DNA from: Vibrio pomeroyi | GTDB taxonomy: Bacteria > Pseudomonadota > Gammaproteobacteria > Enterobacterales > Vibrionaceae | Assembly (NCBI GenBank): GCA_041879425.1 | Contig: CP090855.1 | Span: 620,001 to 684,000 of the forward strand | Length of the DNA: 64,000 nucleotides | Direction: 5' to 3' | Shown: one piece after another, positions 33,863 through 42,410 of the stretch | Position numbering within the stretch: the stretch's first letter is position 1 | How the letters are laid out: each line of letters begins with the position of its first letter | Made by a program: the position numbers and the translations under genes | Notes under the pieces: model-generated | What the model was told of the DNA's origin: nothing | Seen by the model: only the letters and a program-made list of their open reading frames with translations | Database searches by the model: none

Positions 33863-33879
33863 AATTACTTAAGGTAATT
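33863..33879 (+). promoter_or_regulatory. Palindrome overlapping the deaminase ribosome site
   Basis: AATTAC (33863-33868) and GTAATT (33874-33879) flank TTAAG. The AAGG Shine-Dalgarno lies inside it, so it could be an operator or a small RNA hairpin affecting translation. The stem is only 6 bp and AT-rich. Confidence 0.3.
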
Positions 33880-33882
33880 CAC

Positions 33883-34326
33883 ATGATTTCAAAATGGGCT
33901 AAACGTTTTTATCAAATGGCGGAGCTGGTTGGCTCTTGGAGTAAAGATCCATCCACTCAAGTTGGTGCTGTGATCACCAAACACAACCGTATCGTTTCAG
34001 TAGGCTTTAACGGCTACCCTCATGGTGTATCGGATAGTGCTGATACTGATGATCGTGAGATGAAATACCTAAAAACCTTACACGCAGAAGAAAACGCAAT
34101 CTTGTTTGCTAAGCGCGATTTAGACAGCTGTGAAATTTGGGTGACTCACTTCCCTTGCCCAAACTGTGCAGCGAAGATCATCCAGACCGGTATCTCTGCG
34201 GTTCACTGCCCTGAGCAAAGTGAAGATTTCCTTTCTCGTTGGGGAGACAAGATCAAGGTAAGCCAAGATATGTTTGAACAAGCTGGCGTACAAGTCGATT
34301 GGTTGCCAATTGCTGACTTAGACTAA
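33883..34326 (+). CDS. dCMP deaminase-family protein
   Basis: 147 residues. Zinc-dependent deaminase fold with H67-A-E69 (LHAEENAIL) and the PCPNC pair C92/C95, which together make the catalytic zinc site. The N-terminal SWSKDPSTQVGAVI and GFNGYPHG are typical of deoxycytidylate deaminases (ComEB/phage type), which turn dCMP into dUMP for dTMP synthesis. E. coli uses dCTP deaminase instead. The length is near the family minimum. It is monocistronic, with a strong terminator after it. Confidence 0.87.
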   Translation: MISKWAKRFYQMAELVGSWSKDPSTQVGAVITKHNRIVSVGFNGYPHGVSDSADTDDREMKYLKTLHAEENAILFAKRDLDSCEIWVTHFPCPNCAAKIIQTGISAVHCPEQSEDFLSRWGDKIKVSQDMFEQAGVQVDWLPIADLD

Positions 34327-34368
34327 CTTCGATTGGTTAATCTGTTTATTGATTGATAAAAAGACACA

Positions 34369-34410
34369 AAAAAGCCGAGAGTCGATGATATCGCTCTCGG
34401 CTTTCTTTTT
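34369..34410. terminator. Bidirectional terminator
   Basis: AAAGCCGAGAG (34371-34381) pairs with 34394-34404, followed by TCTTTTT. It lies between the deaminase and MscS genes. Confidence 0.88.
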
Positions 34411-34443
34411 ATTCGACTAGTTTACTCATAATTGAAACCAGAA

Positions 34444-35286
34444 TTATGCGGTAGCTGGAAACTCTTCAGCGTACGCTTCCATGAAGTCTTTGCGAATATC
34501 CTGCTCTAGGTGAATCGCTTTTTCAGTTGGGCAGAAAATCATAAAGTGGACTTCTTGCTCACCCGTTGAACTGCTCGTGATGTGGATATGTGGCTCAGAA
34601 CCCGGAAGGTCGACGCCAGCGTGCTTTTCAATCACACCGTTATAACGACGAGCAACATCGATAAACTCTTCACAATGCTCTTCAATTTTGACGATAAGAC
34701 CCGGCACCATTGGGTACAGGTTAACGAAGTCTTTCACTGTCACGGTAAAGCTGTGGTAAACGTAACGCTTCATGAAGTTGAGGTTCTTTACAGGGTAAGT
34801 AAAGAACATGCTGTTAGGCAGCGTAGCGGTCTTGCCAGTGAAGTGGTATTGCCCATGATACAAGTCGATTTCTTGAATCACAGTCGCCATCAGGTTGTGT
34901 TCAATCACCTCGCCACTGATTTTACCCACCTCAATCCAGTCACCAATTCGAAACGAACGTGAACTCGCACGTTGAATAGAGCCAGTAAAACACAAGATGA
35001 TCTCTTTCGAAGCCACAACTATTGCAACGGCAATCGCAGTCACAGACAGAGCAAACTCACTGATTTCAGATTTCCAGAGAATAAACAGCGTAATAACAAT
35101 AATCGCAAAGGTGCCGTTTTTGGTACGAGACATCCAGTTACGTTGGTCTTCGCTAAGGAAAGCGACATCGCCTCTGATACGAGACAAGGTAATTCGGCGG
35201 ATGATTAAAATAAGACTGATAATCAGCGCACTAAAAATAAACTTATGAGCGAGTAGGAAATCTATTACTTGCCACACTTTTTCCAT
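34444..35286 (-). CDS. Small-conductance mechanosensitive channel family protein (MscS-like)
   Basis: 280 residues from an ATG with AAGGATTAAGTA upstream. Three hydrophobic helices (about 12-30, 58-73, 78-100) are followed by the MscS beta domain: RSFRIGDWIEVGKISGEVIEHNL at about 110-132, and TLPNSMFF near 155. The pore helix is less Gly/Ala regular than in E. coli MscS, so it may be a divergent channel. It is an inner-membrane protein thought to release solutes on hypo-osmotic shock. It is a single gene. Confidence 0.87.
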   Translation of the reverse strand: MEKVWQVIDFLLAHKFIFSALIISLILIIRRITLSRIRGDVAFLSEDQRNWMSRTKNGTFAIIVITLFILWKSEISEFALSVTAIAVAIVVASKEIILCFTGSIQRASSRSFRIGDWIEVGKISGEVIEHNLMATVIQEIDLYHGQYHFTGKTATLPNSMFFTYPVKNLNFMKRYVYHSFTVTVKDFVNLYPMVPGLIVKIEEHCEEFIDVARRYNGVIEKHAGVDLPGSEPHIHITSSSTGEQEVHFMIFCPTEKAIHLEQDIRKDFMEAYAEEFPATA

Positions 35287-35349
35287 TACTTAATCCTTAG
35301 CATTACAACAGTTAGCTTTAACAACAAAGCAGCCGTAACGGCATTATAA

Positions 35350-35378
35350 AAAAGCGCTCAAAAGTAGAGCGCTTTCTT
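35350..35378 (-). terminator. Terminator of the DM13 protein gene
   Basis: AAAGCGCTC (35351-35359) pairs with 35367-35375, followed by T-rich sequence on the minus strand. Confidence 0.85.
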
Positions 35379-35408
35379 TACGTGCCTAAATCAGCTTAGC
35401 TAAGGCTA

Positions 35409-35876
35409 TCATTTTATCTGGGCAGAAGTAATAAATTGGCCAAAAGTTTCACACCAAATCACAACGGTATTAAATCGATTAAGATCAACACCTTTTGGAA
35501 GCTCAACCATAAATCGGTCGAATGTTTTTACATCGCCAACTCTCAATAACTCGCTCTTGCTGTCATTGAAAGCTTGTTCGGTTTCAATAAACTTAGGAGA
35601 GAGGTAAACCTTGTAGTCCGGCCCCGGCGCCAGTTCGCCTTCAAACGCAATCGCATTTTCTGAAACCGAGACTATGCCCTCTCCCCAATGCAAGAAATCA
35701 CTGTCTTGGCGATCTTTACTGAATTCACCCGTATAAATAGCTTGTTGTGAGATGGCTTCAACTGAACTCGAAGATGGAGAGTCAGGCTCAATCAAGATAG
35801 GCAGTGCATAAACACCAAGCCCAAAACCAACAGCACCCACGGCTAGGTGGGTGCAAAGTAAAACTAACTTTTTCAT
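35409..35876 (-). CDS. DM13-domain membrane-anchored protein
   Basis: 155 residues from an ATG with AAGGGAG upstream. A hydrophobic N-terminal segment (about 8-28, CTHLAVGAVGFGLGVYALPIL) anchors or exports it. The rest is a DM13 domain with GPDYKVYLSP and a C-terminal FNTVVIWCETFGQFITSAQI. The Cys in VIWC is the conserved residue proposed to have a redox role in this family. It lies 76 bp downstream of pepT on the same strand but is separated by a hairpin. Confidence 0.85.
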   Translation of the reverse strand: MKKLVLLCTHLAVGAVGFGLGVYALPILIEPDSPSSSSVEAISQQAIYTGEFSKDRQDSDFLHWGEGIVSVSENAIAFEGELAPGPDYKVYLSPKFIETEQAFNDSKSELLRVGDVKTFDRFMVELPKGVDLNRFNTVVIWCETFGQFITSAQIK

Positions 35877-35898
35877 CGCGTACTCCCTTATGCTTAAA

Positions 35899-35920
35899 GA
35901 GAGTATTATTGAATACTCTC
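35899..35920 (-). terminator. Terminator-like hairpin after pepT
   Basis: GAGAGTATT (35899-35907) pairs with 35912-35920. It is followed on the minus strand by a short T run. It separates pepT from the DM13 gene. Confidence 0.6.
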
Positions 35921-35952
35921 AAAAATACAAAGAGATATCGCGTTATAGGCCG

Positions 35953-37185
35953 CTATTTCTGGTAATGCAGAGCAGTACGTTGAGACAGTTCCACAATCAC
36001 TTTCACCGCCTGTTCCATACCTTGGATAGTAATGAACTCATGAATACCGTGGAAGTTATAGCCGCCAGTAAAGATATTCGGACATGGTAGCCCCATGAAC
36101 GATAGGCGAGCACCGTCTGTACCGCCTCGAATCGGTTTGATCATCGGCTCTACATCGCACTCGATCATCGCTTGCTTCGCCAACTCAATAATGTGCTGAT
36201 GAGGTTCAACCATCTCTTTCATGTTGAAGTAACTATCAGTCAGTACCAACTCAACATGCCCTTTCTCTAGGCGCTCGTTCAGTTCATCGACTTTCTGTTG
36301 CATAAACACCTTACGTGCTTCTACGCCTTCACGCTCGAAATCACGGATGATATAACCCAATTCAGAGCGAGCGACACCCATTTCAGCCGACTTCAAATGG
36401 TAGAAACCTTCATAGCCTTCTGTGCATTCTGGGGTTTCTTGTGCTGGCATCATCAATTGGAATTGCGCAGCAATGTTCATCGAGTTCACCATCTTACCCT
36501 TTGCGGTACCCGGGTGAACGTTTACTCCGTGGCAGATAACATCAGCACTTGTGGCATTGAAGTTCTCAAACTCCAACTCACCGACTGGACCACCATCAAT
36601 GGTGTATGCCCATTCAGCGCCAAACTTCTCAACATCAAACAGGTTCGCACCGCGACCGATCTCTTCATCTGGCGTGAAACCGATGCAGATGTCACCGTGT
36701 TTAATTTCTGGATTCGCCTTTAGGTAAGCAATCGCGCTGATGATTTCAGCGATGCCCGCTTTGTTATCGGCACCCAGTAACGTCGTGCCATCGGTCGTAA
36801 TAAGGTCATGACCATGCAGAGTATCAAGATCTGGGTATTGGCTTGGGTTTAAGCATTCTCCACTTGTACCTAGCTCAATCATTCCACCTTGGTAATCTTT
36901 AATCACCTTCGGCTTCACGTTTGCGCCTGATGCGTCAGGAGCGGTATCCATGTGCGCGACAAAACCAATCGCAGGTACTGGGTAATCGACGTTCGACGGC
37001 AGTTTTGCCATCAAATATCCATTTTCATCTAAAGACACATCAACTAACTCTAATGCGATCAATTCTGACTTTAAGGCTTCAGCAAAGGTGATTTGACCCG
37101 GTGAACTTGGGCACTGCTGATTAGAAGGATCGGATTTGGTATCAAAAGTAACGTAATTCAGAAAACGTTCTACAAGCTTTTCCAT
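35953..37185 (-). CDS. pepT: Peptidase T (tripeptide aminopeptidase)
   Basis: 410 residues, family length. Cytoplasmic zinc aminopeptidase of the M20 family that removes the N-terminal residue of tripeptides. Motifs: VAHMDTAPD near 80 (metal His), LLGADNKAGIAEI near 140, FTPDEEIGRGA near 173 (catalytic and metal Glu), and IRGGTDGARLSFMGLPCPN near 355. The ATG at 37185 follows GGTGAGATG. E. coli pepT is FNR-controlled; here an inverted repeat at 37227-37249 sits in the promoter region. Confidence 0.95.
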   Translation of the reverse strand: MEKLVERFLNYVTFDTKSDPSNQQCPSSPGQITFAEALKSELIALELVDVSLDENGYLMAKLPSNVDYPVPAIGFVAHMDTAPDASGANVKPKVIKDYQGGMIELGTSGECLNPSQYPDLDTLHGHDLITTDGTTLLGADNKAGIAEIISAIAYLKANPEIKHGDICIGFTPDEEIGRGANLFDVEKFGAEWAYTIDGGPVGELEFENFNATSADVICHGVNVHPGTAKGKMVNSMNIAAQFQLMMPAQETPECTEGYEGFYHLKSAEMGVARSELGYIIRDFEREGVEARKVFMQQKVDELNERLEKGHVELVLTDSYFNMKEMVEPHQHIIELAKQAMIECDVEPMIKPIRGGTDGARLSFMGLPCPNIFTGGYNFHGIHEFITIQGMEQAVKVIVELSQRTALHYQK

Positions 37186-37535
37186 AATTCATCTCACCAT
37201 GGATTAAGTAATTGATTTACTGACTTAATACTTAATATAGGTAAGTATTTTATTGTTAGGAAATTACCTACGCGGAGTCAGTAGCGAGGTTTTTCATCTT
37301 ACGCCCCTGACCATCTATGTAATTGCTCTAAATCATTATTGTGCGAAATTAGACGAGCTTCCTATACTTGAAATCAGAGGGTTTCGTCAGTTCCAATATT
37401 GCATACGGATGATAAGCGATTGCTTTGTACGCATTCTACGCCCTCCGCTCTCAGCCTAAAAAAAGTACAAAGTGGATGATGATCACAATTTATCCCTGAT
37501 GCAGAATCTGTCATACGTTACACGGAGACACAGTT
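37186..37535. other. Divergent promoter region, pepT and small gene
   Basis: A plus-strand frame at 37253-37459 lacks a ribosome site and any family look, so it is not called. Besides the inverted repeat near pepT, nothing else is recognised. Confidence 0.4.
37227..37249. promoter_or_regulatory. Inverted repeat upstream of pepT
   Basis: AATACTTA (37227-37234) and TAAGTATT (37242-37249) form a perfect 8-bp dyad with a 7-bp spacer, 42 bp upstream of pepT. It is a candidate operator with no assigned regulator. Confidence 0.45.
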
Positions 37536-37682
37536 ATGACGATTAATAAGTATTTTATTTTTTCTCCTCAAGCCTCTGAGGAAGCACTTCAACCAGTATT
37601 GACTGAGAAAGAAGTTCAAAGGCAGGAAGCTCTAAGGCTCGCGCAATCCCAAGGTGGGTTTGATACCAACGCGACCTCGTAA
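37536..37682 (+). CDS. Small protein of 48 residues, unknown function
   Basis: A short gene that length cut-offs would miss. The ATG at 37536 follows CACGGAGACACAG, a good ribosome site, and the TAA at 37680 is followed 38 bp later by a strong terminator. The translation starts MTINKYFIFSPQASEEALQP and continues with a charged helix (VLTEKEVQRQEALRLAQSQ) and a polar tail. It has no signal peptide or membrane segment. Ribosome site, isolated position and own terminator make a real small gene likely. Function unknown. Confidence 0.65.
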   Translation: MTINKYFIFSPQASEEALQPVLTEKEVQRQEALRLAQSQGGFDTNATS

Positions 37683-37720
37683 CTTGATAATACTCAGAAC
37701 GTATTTATAGAACCCCTAAT

Positions 37721-37760
37721 AAAGAGCTCTACTTCTCTATGATGTAGAGCTCTTTGTCTA
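37721..37760 (+). terminator. Terminator of the 48-residue gene
   Basis: AAAGAGCTCTAC (37721-37732) pairs with 37744-37755, then TTTG. Confidence 0.85.
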
Positions 37761-38051
37761 TAGACCTTTCTTCTCTATTTCCAATAAACCCTATTCAGGC
37801 GTCAGCCTATCCTAGCCTTTTACTTTCCGACCTTCGCCTATACCTGTATCTATAGCTGCACCTATAGTTACTCGAGTACATCGCCATCTCGTTAGTCACG
37901 CTGAGAAATGACTCATTAAACTTCCCCAAGCCATACCTTGTCGTGCCATTTTGTGCTAATAATTCATATTCGTTTTCATTCCTCACTCGCCCTCTTTTCA
38001 AATACTTTTATGCGAGTACCAGAGAACTTAACCACAGGAATCCCGAACTCA
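37761..38051. other. Gene-free region before the aldo/keto reductase gene
   Basis: AT-rich, with several CTATAG/CTATAC repeats at about 37835-37870. A minus-strand frame here (37807-38001) is low-complexity and is not called. No regulator site is recognised. Confidence 0.4.
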
Positions 38052-39104
38052 ATGGAATATTCAAAACTAGGAAGTAGTCAAATTCCCGTTTCCCGAATCT
38101 GTCTTGGTAGCATGACTTGGGGGCTGCAAAACACGCAACAGCAAGCCGACCAACAGATCGAATACGCATTAAACCAAGGCATTAACTTTATTGATACGGC
38201 AGAAATGTACGCGGTTCCACCTTCCCCAGATACCTACGGAAAAACAGAAGCGATCATCGGTAACTGGCTGTCTCGTAACCCGCAACGCCGCCAAGAGTTA
38301 ATCATTGCGAGTAAAATTGCGGGTCCAGGACTGCCTTGGGTTCGAGATGGTGGCCCGATAACGGGTGAAGCCGTGATCGCCGCGGTTGATGCGTCATTAC
38401 AACGCCTGCAAACCGACTATATTGATCTTTACCAACTTCATTGGCCAAATCGCACTACACCTCACTTTGGTAAGCATTTCCCTAATCACATTCGATTCAG
38501 CGATATCGACCGAAAGCAGCATGAAGCAGAGATGTTGGAGATCCTTCAAGCATTAGCGAGCTGTATTAAGGCGGGTAAGATTCGTCATGTCGGCCTTTCA
38601 GATGACACGACTTGGGGCATTAACACGTACCTTAAGTTGAGTGAGAAGCACGATTTGCCGCGCATGGTCTCTATTCAGAATGAATTCAGCCTACTGCACG
38701 CGAAAGATTGGCCATATTTGATTGAGAACTGTGTGCATGAAGATGTCGCTTACTTACCATGGTCACCTTTGGCTGCAGGCATGTTAAGTGGTAAATACAT
38801 TGATGGTGCAAGACCGGAAGGCAGTCGCTGGACGTACATGCAACGTAAAGGCATTTTCCGTGACACTGAATCTGCAAACGAAGCGGTTAAAGGTTATGTT
38901 GAAGTGGCAAATGCTCACGGGTTTACGCCGAGCCAATTGGCATTAGCGTGGTGTAATCAAGTCGACGGTGTTACCTCGACCATTATTGGCGCAACCACCA
39001 TGGAACAGTTGAAAGAAAACGTAGCAGCATTCAGCAAACCGCTGTCAGAAGAGATCCTTACCGATATCAACACGGTGTTTAAGCGCTACCCTGCTCCGTA
39101 TTAA
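38052..39104 (+). CDS. Aldo/keto reductase, Tas-like
   Basis: 350 residues from the ATG at 38052 (MEYSKLGSSQIPVSRICLGSM), which matches the Tas-family N-terminus. Upstream in-frame ATGs at 37938 and 38010 add unrelated residues. The catalytic tetrad is visible: D in FIDTAEMY, Y in the same motif, K in IIASKIAG and H in YQLHWP. A NADPH site lies in the C-terminal STIIGATTMEQL. Length and sequence fit E. coli Tas (YgdS). It reduces carbonyl compounds; the true substrate is unknown. It is a single gene. Confidence 0.88.
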   Translation: MEYSKLGSSQIPVSRICLGSMTWGLQNTQQQADQQIEYALNQGINFIDTAEMYAVPPSPDTYGKTEAIIGNWLSRNPQRRQELIIASKIAGPGLPWVRDGGPITGEAVIAAVDASLQRLQTDYIDLYQLHWPNRTTPHFGKHFPNHIRFSDIDRKQHEAEMLEILQALASCIKAGKIRHVGLSDDTTWGINTYLKLSEKHDLPRMVSIQNEFSLLHAKDWPYLIENCVHEDVAYLPWSPLAAGMLSGKYIDGARPEGSRWTYMQRKGIFRDTESANEAVKGYVEVANAHGFTPSQLALAWCNQVDGVTSTIIGATTMEQLKENVAAFSKPLSEEILTDINTVFKRYPAPY

Positions 39105-39154
39105 GCTGTCAGTTCACTCAGCTTTCTACGTTCAGTTTGAGTAACCCCCATAAG

Positions 39155-39185
39155 AGCGCGCTATTTAGTGCGCTTTTCTTTTTTT
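39155..39185 (+). terminator. Terminator of the aldo/keto reductase gene
   Basis: AGCGCGCTA (39155-39163) pairs with 39166-39174 (one G-U), followed by a long T-rich run. Confidence 0.8.
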
Positions 39186-39252
39186 AAGTCGGTCGCTTTT
39201 GGTTCTCCAACCTTTGCTCTATAATGCGCGGGCTTATATCTAGGATAAAAAC

Positions 39253-39987
39253 ATGATTTCAAAAAACCAATTAAAACTCCTTCGTGCTTTGGGCCAAAAG
39301 AAACAACGTAAAGCCCACGGCCTGTTTCTAGTTCAAGGTGAAAAGAACGTTCTTGAACTGTTCAATAGTGACTTAGTCGTAAAGAACGTCTTCGCTACTG
39401 CTGATTTCTTATCTGAGAATCACGCATCACTGATTGAGTTTGATTGTGTTGAAGCCTCGCTAGACGACCTAACCAAAGCAAGCACTCTAGTAAGTAACAA
39501 TGCAGCGATTGCTGTGGTTGAGATTCCAAAGATTGAATTACCAGAAGCGACAGGCTTAATGATTGCGCTGGATGGTGTTTCTGATCCAGGTAACCTAGGT
39601 ACGATTATTCGCGTGGCAGACTGGTATGGCATCAAGCATATCGTTGCGAGCAGCGATTGCGCAGACCCATACAACCCTAAAACGATCAGTGCAACTATGG
39701 GTAGCTTTGGCCGAGTACACGTAAGCCAAACGGACTTACCTGCTTACTTAGAGCAAGCGAACCTACCGGTTTACGGTGCTTTCTTAGAAGGTGAAAGCGT
39801 TCATAAGACTAACTTCACTGCGAACGGTATTTTGCTGATGGGTAGCGAGTCTCACGGTATCCGTGAACACGCCGCTAAGTTCGTGACTGACAAGATTACG
39901 ATTCCAGCATTCGGTGGCGCTGAATCATTAAATGTAGCGATGGCGACAGGTATCATCCTCGATAACATGCGTCGTCAGCATAGCTAG
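39253..39987 (+). CDS. SpoU-family RNA 2'-O-methyltransferase
   Basis: 244 residues. An N-terminal substrate-binding domain (about 1-90, KKQRKAHGLFLVQGEKNVLEL) is followed by a SPOUT knot domain with the three SpoU motifs: DGVSDPGNLGTIIR near 110, ILLMGSESHGI near 195 and IPAFGGAESLNVAMATGI near 215. It methylates a ribose in rRNA or tRNA using S-adenosylmethionine. It is close to the RlmB/TrmH group, but the target nucleotide cannot be read from sequence. AGGAT precedes the ATG. Confidence 0.9.
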   Translation: MISKNQLKLLRALGQKKQRKAHGLFLVQGEKNVLELFNSDLVVKNVFATADFLSENHASLIEFDCVEASLDDLTKASTLVSNNAAIAVVEIPKIELPEATGLMIALDGVSDPGNLGTIIRVADWYGIKHIVASSDCADPYNPKTISATMGSFGRVHVSQTDLPAYLEQANLPVYGAFLEGESVHKTNFTANGILLMGSESHGIREHAAKFVTDKITIPAFGGAESLNVAMATGIILDNMRRQHS

Positions 39988-40028
39988 ACCTCTAGGCTAA
40001 CGAGCCAATCGACAGTGATCAGATATTA

Positions 40029-40065
40029 AAAAAGGCGTATTGATTAAATCAGTACGCCTTTTTAT
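40029..40065. terminator. Bidirectional terminator
   Basis: AAAAAGGCGTA pairs with TACGCCTTTTT across a partly paired loop. It lies between the methyltransferase gene and fdxA. Confidence 0.88.
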
Positions 40066-40083
40066 TTGAGTTCTTTTCAACAA

Positions 40084-40407
40084 TTACTTTTCTAGCATTG
40101 CCAACTTATCAGACACACCATTCCACTTTTCAGCGTCATCCATCGGTGCTTTGACTTCCGTTTGCACAGGCCAAATCTCAGCAAGCTCTGCATTCACTTC
40201 GATAAAGATCTTTTGATCTTCTGGTAATTCATCTTCTTGGAAGATCGCTTGAGCATCACATTCAGGTACACATAAACCACAATCGATGCATTCGATTGGG
40301 TTAATTACCATGAAATTCGGGCCTTCATGGAACGCATCTGCGGGACACACGGCCACACAGTCTGTGTATTTACATTGAATACAGTTATCGCCTACGACAA
40401 ATGCCAT
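40084..40407 (-). CDS. fdxA: Ferredoxin FdxA, 7Fe/8Fe type
   Basis: 107 residues. Eight cysteines in two clusters, C9/C12/C17/C21 and C40/C43/C46/C50, with the FdxA signature CKYTDCVAVCPADAFHEGPN and a conserved C-terminal extension. The extra cysteine seen in many FdxA proteins after VCP (here A25) is missing, and the second cluster ends ECD and not ECP. It is a small electron carrier in the cytoplasm; the partner is unknown. Expressed as a single gene. Confidence 0.92.
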   Translation of the reverse strand: MAFVVGDNCIQCKYTDCVAVCPADAFHEGPNFMVINPIECIDCGLCVPECDAQAIFQEDELPEDQKIFIEVNAELAEIWPVQTEVKAPMDDAEKWNGVSDKLAMLEK

Positions 40408-40660
40408 GATGCTCTGCTCTATAAGTTAGTCAAAATTGAAGAATGGGGATAATACTCATCCCAAAGCAAAATTCAACATCATACGGCTCTAATATCGTGT
40501 CTATTTGCTCCATGTTTCCAAATTAGTATGACAGATAAATCAATTTCTCGTAAAATGCGCGCCATTGTGAGCTTATCGCTTCTTTCAACCTCAGCGTTTT
40601 CATCAAACCTGAGTCTAGAAGTGGTCTAGCTAAGACACCTATAAAAAACGAGACATCGAA

Positions 40661-42292
40661 ATGATACGTTTAACCGAAATTAAACTTCCACTAGACCACG
40701 AAGAGTCTGCTATTCAAGACGCGATTGAAGCGAAGCTTGGTATTAACTCTGATCAGGTACTTTCTTTTAATATCTTTAAACGTGGCTACGATGCTCGTAA
40801 GAAATCGAAGATCCTACTTATCTACACGCTGGATGTTCTCGTTGAAAACGAAGCTGAACTATTAGAGCAATTCATCAGCGACCCGCACGTAAAAGTGACT
40901 CCAGACATGGAATACAAATTCGTTGCTAAAGCCGTTGAAAACCAAACTGAGCGCCCTGTTGTTATCGGCTTTGGCCCTTGTGGTTTGTTCGCTGGTCTAG
41001 TGCTTGCTCAAATGGGCTTCAACCCAATCATCGTTGAACGTGGTAAAGAAGTTCGTGAACGTACTAAAGATACCTTTGGTTTCTGGCGTAAGCGCACACT
41101 GAATACAGAATCAAACGTGCAATTTGGTGAAGGCGGCGCAGGTACTTTCTCTGACGGTAAACTATACAGCCAAGTGAAAGATCCAAAACACTACGGCCGT
41201 AAAGTAATCGAAGAGTTCGTTGCAGCTGGCGCACCAGAAGAAATTCTGTACGTAAGTAAGCCGCACATCGGTACTTTCAAGCTGGTTACCATGATCGAAA
41301 AGATGCGTGCTTCTATCATTGAACTAGGTGGCGAAATCCGCTTCAGCACTCGCGTAGACGACGTTCACATGGAAGACGGTCAAATCACTGGCTTAACGCT
41401 GTCTAACGGTGAAGAGATTAAGTCTCGCCACGTTGTACTAGCAGTTGGCCACAGTGCTCGTGACACGTTCGAAATGCTACACGACCGTGGCGTTTACATG
41501 GAAGCAAAGCCTTTCTCTGTTGGTTTCCGTATCGAACACAAGCAATCAATGATTGATGAAGCTCGTTTCGGCAAGAACGCTGGCAACCCAATTCTAGGTG
41601 CGGCGGACTACAAGCTGGTTCACCACTGTAAGAATGGCCGCACTGTATACAGCTTCTGTATGTGCCCAGGTGGTACTGTGGTTGCTGCAACGTCTGAAGA
41701 AGGCCGCGTAGTAACAAACGGCATGAGCCAATACTCTCGTGCAGAACGCAACGCAAACAGCGCCATCGTTGTTGGTATCGACCCAGAACGCGATTACCCA
41801 GGTGATGCACTGGCGGGTATCCGTTTACAACGTGAACTAGAAAGCGGTGCTTATGTTCTTGGTGGCGAAAACTACGATGCACCAGCACAGAAAATCGGTG
41901 ACTTCCTTAAAGGTCGCGATCCAAGTGCAATCGGTGAAGTACAACCGTCTTTCACACCGGGTATCCACCTAACAGACATTTCAAAAGCGCTGCCTGATTT
42001 TGCTATCGAAGCAATTCGTGAAGCAATCCCAGCGTTCGAGAAGAAGATCAAAGGTTTCTCTACACCAGACGGCCTACTAACAGGTGTTGAGACTCGTACA
42101 TCTTCTCCTGTATGTATCAAACGTGGCAAAGACTACCAAAGCATCAACCTTAAGGGCTTCTTCCCTGCAGGTGAAGGCGCAGGCTACGCAGGCGGCATCC
42201 TGTCTGCTGGTATCGACGGTATTAAGGTTGCGGAAGCACTTGCGCTGTCTATGGCAGAACAAAACCAAGCTGAGAAGATTGAGATCGCTTAA
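40661..42292 (+). CDS. FAD-dependent oxidoreductase (COG2509 type)
   Basis: 543 residues. A unique N-terminal domain (about 1-100, with DQVLSFNIFKRGYDARKK) precedes the FAD Rossmann motif PVVIGFGPCGLFAGLVLAQMG (about 99-119). Further FAD and substrate elements are FGEGGAGTFSDGKLYSQVKD, AVGHSARDT, KPFSVGFRIEH and the C-terminal GFFPAGEGAGYAGGILSAGIDG. It matches the widespread NAD(FAD)-utilizing dehydrogenase family of unknown substrate. It is monocistronic, between clear terminators. Confidence 0.9.
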   Translation: MIRLTEIKLPLDHEESAIQDAIEAKLGINSDQVLSFNIFKRGYDARKKSKILLIYTLDVLVENEAELLEQFISDPHVKVTPDMEYKFVAKAVENQTERPVVIGFGPCGLFAGLVLAQMGFNPIIVERGKEVRERTKDTFGFWRKRTLNTESNVQFGEGGAGTFSDGKLYSQVKDPKHYGRKVIEEFVAAGAPEEILYVSKPHIGTFKLVTMIEKMRASIIELGGEIRFSTRVDDVHMEDGQITGLTLSNGEEIKSRHVVLAVGHSARDTFEMLHDRGVYMEAKPFSVGFRIEHKQSMIDEARFGKNAGNPILGAADYKLVHHCKNGRTVYSFCMCPGGTVVAATSEEGRVVTNGMSQYSRAERNANSAIVVGIDPERDYPGDALAGIRLQRELESGAYVLGGENYDAPAQKIGDFLKGRDPSAIGEVQPSFTPGIHLTDISKALPDFAIEAIREAIPAFEKKIKGFSTPDGLLTGVETRTSSPVCIKRGKDYQSINLKGFFPAGEGAGYAGGILSAGIDGIKVAEALALSMAEQNQAEKIEIA

Positions 42293-42334
42293 GGTCTCAT
42301 TACAAAGCGACTAATACCGCGATTGATCAAAAAG

Positions 42335-42370
42335 AAAAATCCAGTGTCTGCAGACACTGGATTTTTTATT
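42335..42370. terminator. Bidirectional terminator
   Basis: A perfect 30-bp palindrome at 42336-42365 (arms AAAATCCAGTGTCTG), followed by TTT in both directions. Confidence 0.9.
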
Positions 42371-42410
42371 GGAAACAATTTATCGGTGTTAAGTACTCAC
42401 TCGAGTAGCC

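Noticed and set aside
37253..37459. 68-codon plus-strand frame upstream of the 48-residue gene
   Set aside because: No ribosome site. It covers the pepT promoter region, and its translation looks random.
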